Positions 1 to 7,098 of a stretch of 64,000 bases of DNA are shown here, in pieces (positions within the stretch are counted from its first letter, which is position 1; each line of letters opens with the position of its first letter). The position numbers and the translations under genes are program-made. The stretch is from Rhodothermales bacterium (GTDB lineage Bacteria; Bacteroidota; Rhodothermia; Rhodothermales; VXPQ01): the NCBI GenBank assembly GCA_951812345.1, contig OX638295.1, positions 2,730,965-2,794,964 of the forward strand, given 5' to 3'. The notes below the pieces were generated by a model. That model did no database searches. It saw only the letters and a program-made list of their open reading frames with translations, and was not told the DNA's origin.

Positions 1-1157
1 ACACGTTCGACCGTAATCTCGCGTTCGGGGGAACGAACGCCACCAGTTCGATCAGTACGTCCTTCCTGCCCTATGCGGACGAGTTTACGATAGAGGAAGA
101 CGGCGATGGATATTCCCCGAGCTTTTTCAACGATATTCCCCAACTGGCCTATGAGGCGGGAGCGATCGAATTCCTGTTCGAGAATGTGGGAACGGACAAC
201 GACCTTTTCTACGAGGCGGTTACGCCGGGCGCCCGAATCGACCAGCTGGGAGACGTGCTCGAAAAGGGACGGACAAACGAATTGAACCTTGGCGGCGCGT
301 GGGAGGCGAGCCAGGGCGTGATGGTCGGCCTTGCGGCCAACTTTGCATTCGGGTCGTACAACTTCGAAAGCATTTACGAGGAAGCGGATACCTACAACGA
401 AAACGCCCCGTCAGACTACGAAGTGGCTCTGTCCGACGGCTCGCTGTTCGGGTTTAACAGACTGCTGTACGAAGAAGGGTTCGAGGCGGACCTGAGCGGA
501 TTCAACCTGCGCGGCGGGGTATCGACAACGACGCTTGCGAATGGGTTGCGCGTGGGCGTGACGCTGGAGACCCCTACGTTCTACGAAATCAGGGAAAATT
601 TCTACCGGGAATTGACTACCTGGTTCGACGAAGGAGGCTCCCTGGACGCCGAAACCAATAACGAATACGAATACGAGTTGCGGACCCCCTGGCGCATCGG
701 GGCTGGCGCATCCTGGGAAATCGGGAGCTTTCTTCTGTCCGGGGACCTGGAATATGTAGACTGGTCCCAGATGGAGTTTGACGGGGATGCGGCGGACGGC
801 GACCTGTTCAGGGATTTGAACAGGGAGGTCCGGAATACCATGGACCCGGTCTGGAATATGCGTATCGGCGGGGCGTATGAATTCGGAGACTTCACGGTGC
901 GGGGAGGCGTGGCCGCCTATCCCGATCCGTTCGACCGGAACGTGTCGCGGGGCGGCGGCGAAGCCGATCGCGACCGGCGCTTCGTCTCCGCTGGCGCGTC
1001 GTACCGTTTCGCCCAGAATTTTCATCTCGATGCGGGATGGACACGCATGAAATTCGACGACCAATACACTCCGTATGCCGATGTGGACGAGCCGCCTCTC
1101 GTTGAGGAAAGCGTAACGCAGCACCGGTTCCTGCTGGGCGTGCGCATAGGGTTCTGA
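1..1157 (+). CDS. Outer membrane transport protein, OmpP1/FadL/TodX family (3' part)
   Basis: The open frame enters the window at base 3 and runs to a stop at 1157, so the N-terminus lies outside. The translated part is rich in alternating aromatic and polar strands typical of an outer-membrane beta-barrel and ends in Gly-Phe, a normal C-terminal barrel signature. The segment beginning TFDRNLAFGGTN resembles the extracellular-loop region of Bacteroidota OmpP1/FadL proteins, which let hydrophobic compounds cross the outer membrane. Seen: barrel-like composition and terminal Phe. Inferred: family membership and substrate class. The in-frame GTG at 186 is internal, because the frame is open upstream without a break. 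Confidence 0.7.
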   Translation, partial: TFDRNLAFGGTNATSSISTSFLPYADEFTIEEDGDGYSPSFFNDIPQLAYEAGAIEFLFENVGTDNDLFYEAVTPGARIDQLGDVLEKGRTNELNLGGAWEASQGVMVGLAANFAFGSYNFESIYEEADTYNENAPSDYEVALSDGSLFGFNRLLYEEGFEADLSGFNLRGGVSTTTLANGLRVGVTLETPTFYEIRENFYRELTTWFDEGGSLDAETNNEYEYELRTPWRIGAGASWEIGSFLLSGDLEYVDWSQMEFDGDAADGDLFRDLNREVRNTMDPVWNMRIGGAYEFGDFTVRGGVAAYPDPFDRNVSRGGGEADRDRRFVSAGASYRFAQNFHLDAGWTRMKFDDQYTPYADVDEPPLVEESVTQHRFLLGVRIGF

Positions 1158-1251
1158 GACATTTCGCGGAACGGATTCGCGGGGTTTGTGAGCGGGTTTT
1201 TAGGTAGATTACGTACGTGAAACGTACCGGAGAACCCCTGCAGGAGCATTG

Positions 1252-2517
1252 ATGATTCGTCGCATCCAGGCCCTGAACTACCGTTGCCTGCGTCATGTGG
1301 ATGTGGCGCTGGATCCTTTTCATGTGCTGGTTGGGCCCAACGCCAGTGGGAAAAGTACGCTATTCGATGTAGTCACCTTCCTCGGTGACATGGTGCGGGA
1401 TGGCCTTGAAGCAGCTGTTGCAAAACGCACCGACAATTTTCAGGATCTTGTTTGGGGAAGACATCAGGACGACCTTGGTTTCGAACTCGCGGTGGAGTTC
1501 GACATTTCCGACTCCATAAAGCAGAAGCTTCCCTCCGACAAAGATTATGAAGTATTTCGTTACGAAGTGGCCATAAAGGAAAAGGCGGATGGCGTAGTTA
1601 TCGACGCGGAGAGGGGACTGCTTATGAAGCATCATAACGTGGAAAGGGCACAACTATCCATGTTTCCTTCCCCTTTACCTCCGGTTGATACCATCTTGCT
1701 GGGGGGGTGGCGCCACGGTGCAAGAACCATACTCAGTAAATCTCCTGAGGGGAAGGACAATTTCAACATTGAGGTTTCACCCTTGCCTGGAAAGGGTTGG
1801 GCAACCAGTATTTCCTTCGGCCCGTATCGTTCGGCGCTTGGCAGTTTGCCTGAGTCCCCTGACAAATTTCCCGTCGCCACCGGCGTCAAACGCATGCTGG
1901 CAACTCAGGTAAAACTCCTGGCTCTGGACAGTGTGAAGATGCGCGAGGCCAGCCCTCCTGCACTTCGTCGCAATGGCTTCTCCAGCGATGGCGCCAATCT
2001 TCCATGGACGATTGCAGGTTTACAGGAAGATGATCACGAAAATTATAAGGAGTGGCTGGAGCACGTTCGCACCACCTTGAAAGACATCAAGGAAATTCAA
2101 ATCAAGGTGCGCCCGGATGACCGGCATGCCTACCTTGAAATCGAATACGACACAGGCATTCGGGTACCGTCATGGGGGGTTTCGGACGGTACACTCCGGC
2201 TTTTGGCGCTTACGCTCATTCCATACCTTGCCGACGAAGGGTATCTCTATCTATTGGAGGAACCGGAGAACGGCATTCATCCGCTCGCTATCGAGGCAGT
2301 GTACGATTCGCTGGCATCGGCCTATGACTCTCAGGTGCTGGCAGCCACGCATTCATCTGCTTTTTTGCGGATGGCTCGACCAGAAGAGGTGCTCTGTTTC
2401 GCCAAGGACGTAAACGGCGCCACAGACATCGTGCGTGGCGTGGATCATCCACTTTTACTGAATTGGCAAGACACCGTGGATATGAACGTGTTATTCGCTA
2501 CAGGAATTATCGGATGA
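1252..2517 (+). CDS. AAA family ATPase, RecF/SMC-like, first gene of a two-gene operon
   Basis: The 421-residue protein has a Walker A motif GPNASGKST near residue 30, an ABC/SMC-like late segment with Walker B (YLYLLEEPENGIHP), and a following ATHSSAFLR switch-like motif. This layout is that of stand-alone AAA_15/AAA_21 ATPases found with OLD, PARIS and related anti-phage systems. ATG at 1252 is preferred over TTG at 1249 because AGGAG lies at 1242-1246. The stop overlaps the next start as ATGA, showing tight coupling with the TOPRIM-like gene. Base composition is more AT-rich than the neighbours, consistent with horizontal transfer. A resemblance to MAD3-type defence ATPases is possible but was not checked. 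Confidence 0.8.
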   Translation: MIRRIQALNYRCLRHVDVALDPFHVLVGPNASGKSTLFDVVTFLGDMVRDGLEAAVAKRTDNFQDLVWGRHQDDLGFELAVEFDISDSIKQKLPSDKDYEVFRYEVAIKEKADGVVIDAERGLLMKHHNVERAQLSMFPSPLPPVDTILLGGWRHGARTILSKSPEGKDNFNIEVSPLPGKGWATSISFGPYRSALGSLPESPDKFPVATGVKRMLATQVKLLALDSVKMREASPPALRRNGFSSDGANLPWTIAGLQEDDHENYKEWLEHVRTTLKDIKEIQIKVRPDDRHAYLEIEYDTGIRVPSWGVSDGTLRLLALTLIPYLADEGYLYLLEEPENGIHPLAIEAVYDSLASAYDSQVLAATHSSAFLRMARPEEVLCFAKDVNGATDIVRGVDHPLLLNWQDTVDMNVLFATGIIG

Positions 2518-3155
2518 ATGGGTACGACAAAGATGTGTTCGCTCTGGTTGCAGACAAGAGCATGGAACAGGCTTTCGAAGGGTTATTGGCTCAACATGAA
2601 AAGTTACGTATTCGACAAATAAGGTACGGTATCGGGGTGCACCCAAATCACGATGCGGGATGTCGAACGGATGCCGTTCGGCTTCTAAGGCCCCGCCTTA
2701 ATAGTCACCGCTATGCCCTGGTTGTTTTTGACCGCGATGGTAGTGGCAAAGAAAATTTAAGCAGAGAACAACTACAGAAAGATGTCCAGAAGGACCTTGG
2801 GCGTAACGGCTGGGGAAACCGTTGCAAGGTTATCGTGATTGATCCGGAACTCGAAAACTGGGTATGGGCGCCGTCCGGAAAAGTATCCGAAATTCTTGGA
2901 TGGGGAAGTGATTTTCACGCGCTCAGGCAATGGTTGCAGGCACATGAACTTTGGTCGGTTAAAGACCTCAAACCTTCCGATCCGAAACGTGTGATGGAAG
3001 AAGCCACAAGGCGCAAAAAGGTAAAGCGTTCCGCCACACTGTTCAAGCGGATAGCAGATATTTCGCAACCGCAACATTGCCAGGACCCAGCCTTCATCGA
3101 ACTCAGAGAAACCTTGCAGGACTGGTTTCCGGTGGGCGACGATCCTCGAAACTGA
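2514..3155 (+). CDS. TOPRIM-like protein, partner of the AAA ATPase
   Basis: This 213-residue protein starts inside the stop of the ATPase gene (ATGA overlap). It carries a candidate TOPRIM acidic pattern: Glu in KSMEQAFEGLL near the N-terminus, a DxD in VVFDRDGSG around residue 75, and a later acidic PELENWVW segment around residue 110. TOPRIM proteins paired with OLD-like or PARIS-like ATPases act as nucleases or effector subunits in anti-phage defence. That job is inferred here from pairing and motifs only. The C-terminal third is basic (ATRRKKVKRS). The gene ends 41 bases before the convergent mltG. Alternatives are DUF4276-like or MAD4-like families; the exact family is not certain. Confidence 0.6.
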   Translation: MNGYDKDVFALVADKSMEQAFEGLLAQHEKLRIRQIRYGIGVHPNHDAGCRTDAVRLLRPRLNSHRYALVVFDRDGSGKENLSREQLQKDVQKDLGRNGWGNRCKVIVIDPELENWVWAPSGKVSEILGWGSDFHALRQWLQAHELWSVKDLKPSDPKRVMEEATRRKKVKRSATLFKRIADISQPQHCQDPAFIELRETLQDWFPVGDDPRN

Positions 3156-3196
3156 ATCGACAATCGTTACACCGTTTCCAGACCATCAATGGTTTA

Positions 3197-4246
3197 TTAC
3201 CCCTCCCCTGCCGCCTGTTCGGCGCGGCGCTGGCGCATGAGCGCATGGTAGCGCCGAGCGGCCCGGAGATGCTCCGTAAGGGTTCTGCTGAAGTGGTGCG
3301 TGCCGTCGCCGATCGCCACAAAGTAAAGAAAATCATGGCGGGCAGGGGCCACGGCGGCCCGCAAAGAGGAAGGAGACGGATTGTTGAGCGGCCCCGGCGG
3401 CAGTCCCCCGTGCAGATACGTGTTGAAAGGGTGCGGTATGCGGTAATCGCTGTAGAGCAGGCGCCGTTTGCTTCCCTCCGTCTGCAGAAGGATGTACTGT
3501 ATGGTGGGATCGGCGTCCAGTTTCATGCCGATGCGCAACCGGTTGTGGTAGACCCCCGATATCATGGGCTTCTCCTCGACGCGCAGGGCTTCCCATTCGA
3601 TAATGCTGGCCAGAATCGCCACATCCCGTTTCGACAGGCCGAGACTGTCCGCTCCGACCCGCAGTTCGCGCTCGAAGAACGCATCGAACGTTTCCGTAAT
3701 GGTGCGGACCGCGCGTTCCGCATCGGCAAGCCAGTAGAAATGGTACGTTTCCGGCAGCATGTAGCCGAAGAGGCCGGTGGCGTCGGCGCCTAACGAGGCG
3801 GCGAGTTGCGTATCGGCGAGGGCTGCGGCAAAGTCGCCCGGAGAAAAGAACATGTTACGGGCTGCGACCGCGGCAGCCACCTCGGGGCGTACGCCGGGCG
3901 GTATCGTCAGGCGGACCGGCTCTTGCAGTCCGCGCCGCAGCACGCTCAGCATATCTTCATTGGAAACCCCGGCAGAAAAGGCATAATGACCCGCCTTGAT
4001 CTGGTCTCCCCAGCCGGTTGCGCGCGCCATGAGGCGAAACGTGCCTGTCCGCCGGAGAATGCCGTTCGCGTGCAGTGAATCGATGACGGCTTCGAATTCG
4101 GAGCCGGGCGGGATGCGGACGGTGCGGTTCCCCTCGAAATCGGGGGTGTTGGGCCGGACCGCAATCCGGGTCACCGCTGCAAGAAGCACCATGCTCACTG
4201 CCGCCAGGACAAGAACGATCTGCGCAATGAGGATCTTGCGGCGCAT
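3197..4246 (-). CDS. mltG: Endolytic murein transglycosylase MltG (YceG-like)
   Basis: MltG cuts nascent glycan strands in the periplasm and is thought to release or end chain growth. The 349-residue protein has one N-terminal membrane anchor (residues about 5-25), a LysM-like central part, and the YceG domain. Visible family signatures are ASIIEWEA with the catalytic Glu, YHNRLRIGMKLDADPTIQY, and NTYLHGGLPPGPLNNPS. Length is normal for the family. It follows the pterin-type genes on the same strand but is separated from them by two hairpin repeats, so it may have its own leader. The start is an ATG directly before the hydrophobic anchor. Confidence 0.95.
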   Translation of the reverse strand: MRRKILIAQIVLVLAAVSMVLLAAVTRIAVRPNTPDFEGNRTVRIPPGSEFEAVIDSLHANGILRRTGTFRLMARATGWGDQIKAGHYAFSAGVSNEDMLSVLRRGLQEPVRLTIPPGVRPEVAAAVAARNMFFSPGDFAAALADTQLAASLGADATGLFGYMLPETYHFYWLADAERAVRTITETFDAFFERELRVGADSLGLSKRDVAILASIIEWEALRVEEKPMISGVYHNRLRIGMKLDADPTIQYILLQTEGSKRRLLYSDYRIPHPFNTYLHGGLPPGPLNNPSPSSLRAAVAPARHDFLYFVAIGDGTHHFSRTLTEHLRAARRYHALMRQRRAEQAAGEG

Positions 4247-4285
4247 GATAAGAAGTGGTCTTGTCCTGGTGTATTCGGTACGCTA

Positions 4286-4366
4286 AAGGGTACTCCGATT
4301 ACGTCCGCGAAGCTCAGAGCATCCTAAGGATGTTCTGATTAAGTCCGCGAAGCTCAAAACACCCTT
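4286..4366 (-). repeat. Two tandem copies of the dispersed GGATACTC hairpin repeat
   Basis: Copy A (4286-4325) and copy B (4326-4366) share the middle AAGTCCGCGAAGCTCA (ACGTCC in A) and each has terminal arms that pair: GGGTACTC with GAGCATCC in A, and AAGGATGTTCTGA with an almost complementary right arm in B. They fill the gap between the SDR stop and mltG; the edge of B overlaps the SDR stop codon (TAA). On the minus strand they read GACTTAATCAGA and lie about 40 nt before the mltG start. They could act as an RNA hairpin, as an attenuator, or as a mobile REP-like unit. Confidence 0.8.
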
Positions 4367-5066
4367 AAATATCTCCCTCCCGGGGACGGAGCAGCAGTTC
4401 CTCCACCACGGTGCGATCGCTCAGTCGCCAGACATCGAGAATCGCCCGGGCTATGTCTTCGGGAGGCATGATACGTTCTGCGGGCACGTCGCTTCCGTAC
4501 CAACTGGGCGTCCAGGTGGCGCCCGGCAACACCGCCGTCACGCGCAGACCGTGCGCCCGCGTCTCTTCCCGCATGGCGCGCGCCAATCCAAGCACCCCGT
4601 GCTTGGCTGCGCAATAGGCGACCGCGCCGGAATAGGCCTTCAACGAGGCCACGGAGCACATGTAGAAGAGATGGCCGCTGCCCCGGTCCAGCATATCCCG
4701 GAGAAAAACCCGGGTGACCATGAACGCGCTCGTCAGGTTCACCGCCACCTGACGAGTAAAGGCCTCGACCGTTATATCGACCACGGGACCCGTCTCGAAA
4801 AGCCCTGCATTATTCAGGACCACGTCCGGCGTGCCGAACGAGGCGCGTACAGATATCCCCATTTTCTCGACAGCCGCCTCGTCCGTCACATCGCATGGAA
4901 AGGGCCGGGCTTCCGCACCGTGTGCCCGAGACAGCTCGCAGGTTTCCCGCAGACCCTCTTCGTTACGCGCCACAAGCGCGAGGCGGGCGTCGGGCAACGC
5001 TGCAAACGCCTGTGCCGCAGCGCGTCCCATCCCCTGGCTTGCTCCGGTTATAAGTACAGTCGGCAT
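4365..5066 (-). CDS. Short-chain dehydrogenase/reductase, sepiapterin-reductase-like
   Basis: A 233-residue Rossmann-fold oxidoreductase with the NAD(P)-binding TGASQGMG at the N-terminus, NNAG near residue 90, a catalytic Ser in CSVAS and the YCAAK Tyr-Lys pair. The C-terminal stretch GATWTPSW followed by PPEDIARAIL and a terminal RPREGDI resembles sepiapterin-reductase-type SDRs of Bacteroidota. The gene lies 48 bases after folE and PTPS on the same strand, which would fit reduction of 6-pyruvoyltetrahydropterin or sepiapterin. SDR assignment is firm. The pterin substrate is inferred from context and motif memory; another 3-oxoacyl or sugar substrate cannot be excluded. Confidence 0.85.
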   Translation of the reverse strand: MPTVLITGASQGMGRAAAQAFAALPDARLALVARNEEGLRETCELSRAHGAEARPFPCDVTDEAAVEKMGISVRASFGTPDVVLNNAGLFETGPVVDITVEAFTRQVAVNLTSAFMVTRVFLRDMLDRGSGHLFYMCSVASLKAYSGAVAYCAAKHGVLGLARAMREETRAHGLRVTAVLPGATWTPSWYGSDVPAERIMPPEDIARAILDVWRLSDRTVVEELLLRPREGDI

Positions 5067-5114
5067 GGATGGATTATCGTTCTCTGTAAAAAGGCGTAAA
5101 AAGGCGGCGTACCA

Positions 5115-5777
5115 TCAATCCTTGTTGATCAACCGCATGAATTCGGCGCGCGTCGGCGTTTTCATGAACTCGCCGCTCATGGCGCTCGTCGTCGTTACCG
5201 CATTCTGCTTCTCTGCACCCCGCATCATCATGCACAGATGAATCGCCTCGATCACGACGGCTACCCCAAGCGGTTTCAGCACGTCGGACAGGACATCCCG
5301 TATCTGCAAGGTAAGCCGTTCCTGCACCTGGAGGCGGCGGGCGAACACCTCCACCACGCGCGGTATCTTGCTCAAGCCTACGATTTTTCCGTCCGGAATG
5401 TAGGCGACATGTGCGCGCCCGTGAAAGGGAAGCAGATGGTGCTCGCACAAGGAAAATATCTCGATCTCCTTCACCAGAATCATTTCGCTGTAATCCTCTT
5501 CGAACAACGCGGATTTCAGAATGGCTTCCGGGTCCATTCCGTACCCTTGCGTAAGGAACTGGAGCGAACGGGCCACGCGGGCAGGGGTTTTGAAAAGTCC
5601 CTCGCGGGCAGGGTCTTCATCCAGCAGGGGAAGGATGCCCGCTATATGCCGGGCGATGGTCTCTGTCGCCGCCTCGTCGTAGATATCCTGCCTCCGGTAG
5701 CGGCTGGGGGCATGCCCTGCGGAAACGCATGAGACCGTTTGCTTCGTTTCCCGATCGTTCAAGGACTGTGTCGACAT
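5115..5777 (-). CDS. folE: GTP cyclohydrolase I
   Basis: FolE converts GTP to 7,8-dihydroneopterin triphosphate, the first step to folate, tetrahydrobiopterin and queuosine (EC 3.5.4.16). The 220-residue protein has the expected zinc motif [11 protein letters not shown] near residue 115, the second Cys in IHLCMMMRG, and the [23 protein letters not shown] helix. The N-terminal 30 residues are a variable extension. It starts 21 bases after the PTPS/QueD gene, so the two are very likely cotranscribed and consecutive in a pathway. Confidence 0.97.
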   Translation of the reverse strand: MSTQSLNDRETKQTVSCVSAGHAPSRYRRQDIYDEAATETIARHIAGILPLLDEDPAREGLFKTPARVARSLQFLTQGYGMDPEAILKSALFEEDYSEMILVKEIEIFSLCEHHLLPFHGRAHVAYIPDGKIVGLSKIPRVVEVFARRLQVQERLTLQIRDVLSDVLKPLGVAVVIEAIHLCMMMRGAEKQNAVTTTSAMSGEFMKTPTRAEFMRLINKD

Positions 5778-5798
5778 CGTCGTACCAATGGGTATGGG

Positions 5799-6212
5799 TT
5801 ACTCACCAAAGTATTCAACCGAATTGTTGTTCGTTTCCGCGAGCCGGACCCTATGCAACGTTCCTGCTGGAATGGCGTCTTCCAGCTCGCGCCAGATCGC
5901 TATAGCGAACTGCTCGGTAGAAGGCAAAATGCCCTGCATGAAATCCACGTCCATATTCAGGTGGGCATGGTCGCACTTGTCCACGATTTTCTTCTGCACG
6001 ATACGCTTCAACTCGGACAAATCAAGGACGTACCCGGTGTCCTTAACGGGTTCACCGGCCACGGTCACCTCCAGCACGTAATTGTGCCCGTGCCCGTTCG
6101 GATTGTTGCACCGGCCGTACGTGTTGCGATTCCAGTCGTCGGACTTCTCAGGATTGTGCAGCCGGTGCGCCGCGTTAAAATGCACCGTACGGGTTACGTA
6201 AACAAGCGCCAT
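5799..6212 (-). CDS. 6-pyruvoyltetrahydropterin synthase / 6-carboxytetrahydropterin synthase (PTPS/QueD family)
   Basis: The 137-residue enzyme uses dihydroneopterin triphosphate made by the next gene, folE. Zinc ligands are visible as His in FNAAHRL and the pair in NGHGHNY, with the catalytic Cys in YGRCNNPNGHGH, a later catalytic His in KCDHAHLN, and the terminal Glu in VRLAETNNN. The ATG at 6212 (MALVYVTRT) is preferred, since the 14 residues encoded upstream of it are not conserved in type. The family includes both PTPS (biopterin route) and QueD (queuosine route). No queC, queE or queF is present in the window, whereas an SDR follows, so PTPS activity is possible. Confidence 0.9.
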   Translation of the reverse strand: MALVYVTRTVHFNAAHRLHNPEKSDDWNRNTYGRCNNPNGHGHNYVLEVTVAGEPVKDTGYVLDLSELKRIVQKKIVDKCDHAHLNMDVDFMQGILPSTEQFAIAIWRELEDAIPAGTLHRVRLAETNNNSVEYFGE

Positions 6213-6322
6213 GGGAAATCGGACGGCATGCCGGTGGATACAGGGCCAGGGCATAGCGGCGGGTATAGCCGCGGATAGGCCCCGATTTTCCTTTCACGTT
6301 GAAGCCTGTCCGATGTTCGGTT

Positions 6323-6350
6323 ACAGGATACGCCGATCAAAACCGCTTCG
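6323..6350 (-). repeat. Dispersed repeat, half copy facing the PTPS gene
   Basis: On the plus strand it reads AGGATACGCCGATCAAAACC followed by GCTTCG, so on the minus strand the core points toward the PTPS start about 110 bases away. It belongs to the AAAACCACTTCG subtype also seen at 30139-30180 and 34296-34340. Confidence 0.6.
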
Positions 6351-6392
6351 TCATTCCTTGCCAGCGCGCCCCTTTCAGCCTCTGATCTTTGC

Positions 6393-6412
6393 GAACGTAA
6401 TCAGCGTATCCT
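6393..6412 (+). repeat. Dispersed repeat, half copy facing the HIT gene
   Basis: The sequence GAACGTAATCAGCGTATCCT is the right-facing arm. It is inverted relative to the copy at 6323-6350, about 45 bases away, so the two may form the outer arms of one degenerate larger element. Confidence 0.5.
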
Positions 6413-6575
6413 ATGCCCTTTTGAGTAAAAAATATTCCGAAAATGTATAGAAATTGTGCAGAAAAGGTATAAAAATTACTCAAAAAGAATAAAAAGGGAT
6501 CATTAGGGCCCGGCGAACTCCGCCAACGCGCTATCGCCGCGGGCGTGAAGCGCCCTTCGGGAGGCAGAGAGGGGT

Positions 6576-6597
6576 GCGGACTTAATCAGAGTATCCT
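6576..6597 (+). repeat. Dispersed repeat, half copy upstream of the HIT gene
   Basis: The sequence GCGGACTTAATCAGAGTATC followed by CT is the well-conserved core, 65 bases before the HIT start codon. No matching second arm is seen. Confidence 0.75.
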
Positions 6598-6662
6598 ATA
6601 TTCGATCAGGAAGACAGCTGTCTGCAGAAGATATTCCGGGATATCCCTCGTTTCCACGCGAC

Positions 6663-7010
6663 ATGGCCGATACAAGAACGCTTTTTCAAAAAATCGCGGA
6701 TGGAGACATTCCGTCCGATATGGTGTATGAGGACGAACAGTGTTTCGCATTCCGGGATATTGCTCCGCAAGCGCCCGTGCATGTCCTGATCGTCCCCAGG
6801 AAGCCCATTCCGGAGTTGAACGACCTCACCGAAGCGGATGAACAACTGGTCGGACACCTTGTCACGGTGGCGCGGAAGTTGGCCGCCCGGGAAGGACTTG
6901 CAGCGGGATACAGGACGGTCTTCAATTGCGGACCGGCAGCCGGACAAACCGTGGATCATATCCACCTGCACCTGCTGGGCGGGCGATCCCTGGGTTGGCC
7001 GCCGGGTTGA
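6663..7010 (+). CDS. HIT family (histidine triad) nucleotide-binding protein
   Basis: HIT proteins are small purine-nucleotide phosphoramidase-type hydrolases. The 115-residue sequence has the complete triad QTVDHIHLHLLGGR near the C-terminus (His99, His101, His103) and the N-terminal IADGDIPSDMVYEDE start typical of HinT-like members. Length and start are normal for the family. The next gene begins about 90 bases downstream on the same strand. Confidence 0.95.
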   Translation: MADTRTLFQKIADGDIPSDMVYEDEQCFAFRDIAPQAPVHVLIVPRKPIPELNDLTEADEQLVGHLVTVARKLAAREGLAAGYRTVFNCGPAAGQTVDHIHLHLLGGRSLGWPPG

Positions 7011-7098
7011 CGTCGAAGCCCTCGCCCATTTTCCGGGAAAGTGCGGGCAAAGACGTCTGTCTTTCCGACCCTGCATCGCCGTTTCCGTATGTCTCGCC

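Larger units (their letters stand above)
6213..6662. other. 450-bp divergent intergenic region with three repeat half-sites and an AT-rich block
   Basis: No convincing gene is seen here. The region lies between the PTPS gene (minus) and the HIT gene (plus) and so should hold divergent promoters. It contains three half copies of the dispersed repeat, two facing right and one facing left. It also holds a strongly AT-rich stretch at about 6415-6500 with a long-spaced inverted repeat, CTTTTGAGTAA at 6418-6428 and TTACTCAAAAAG at 6476-6487, enclosing GGTATAAAAATT, which could be a promoter element. Confidence 0.6.
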
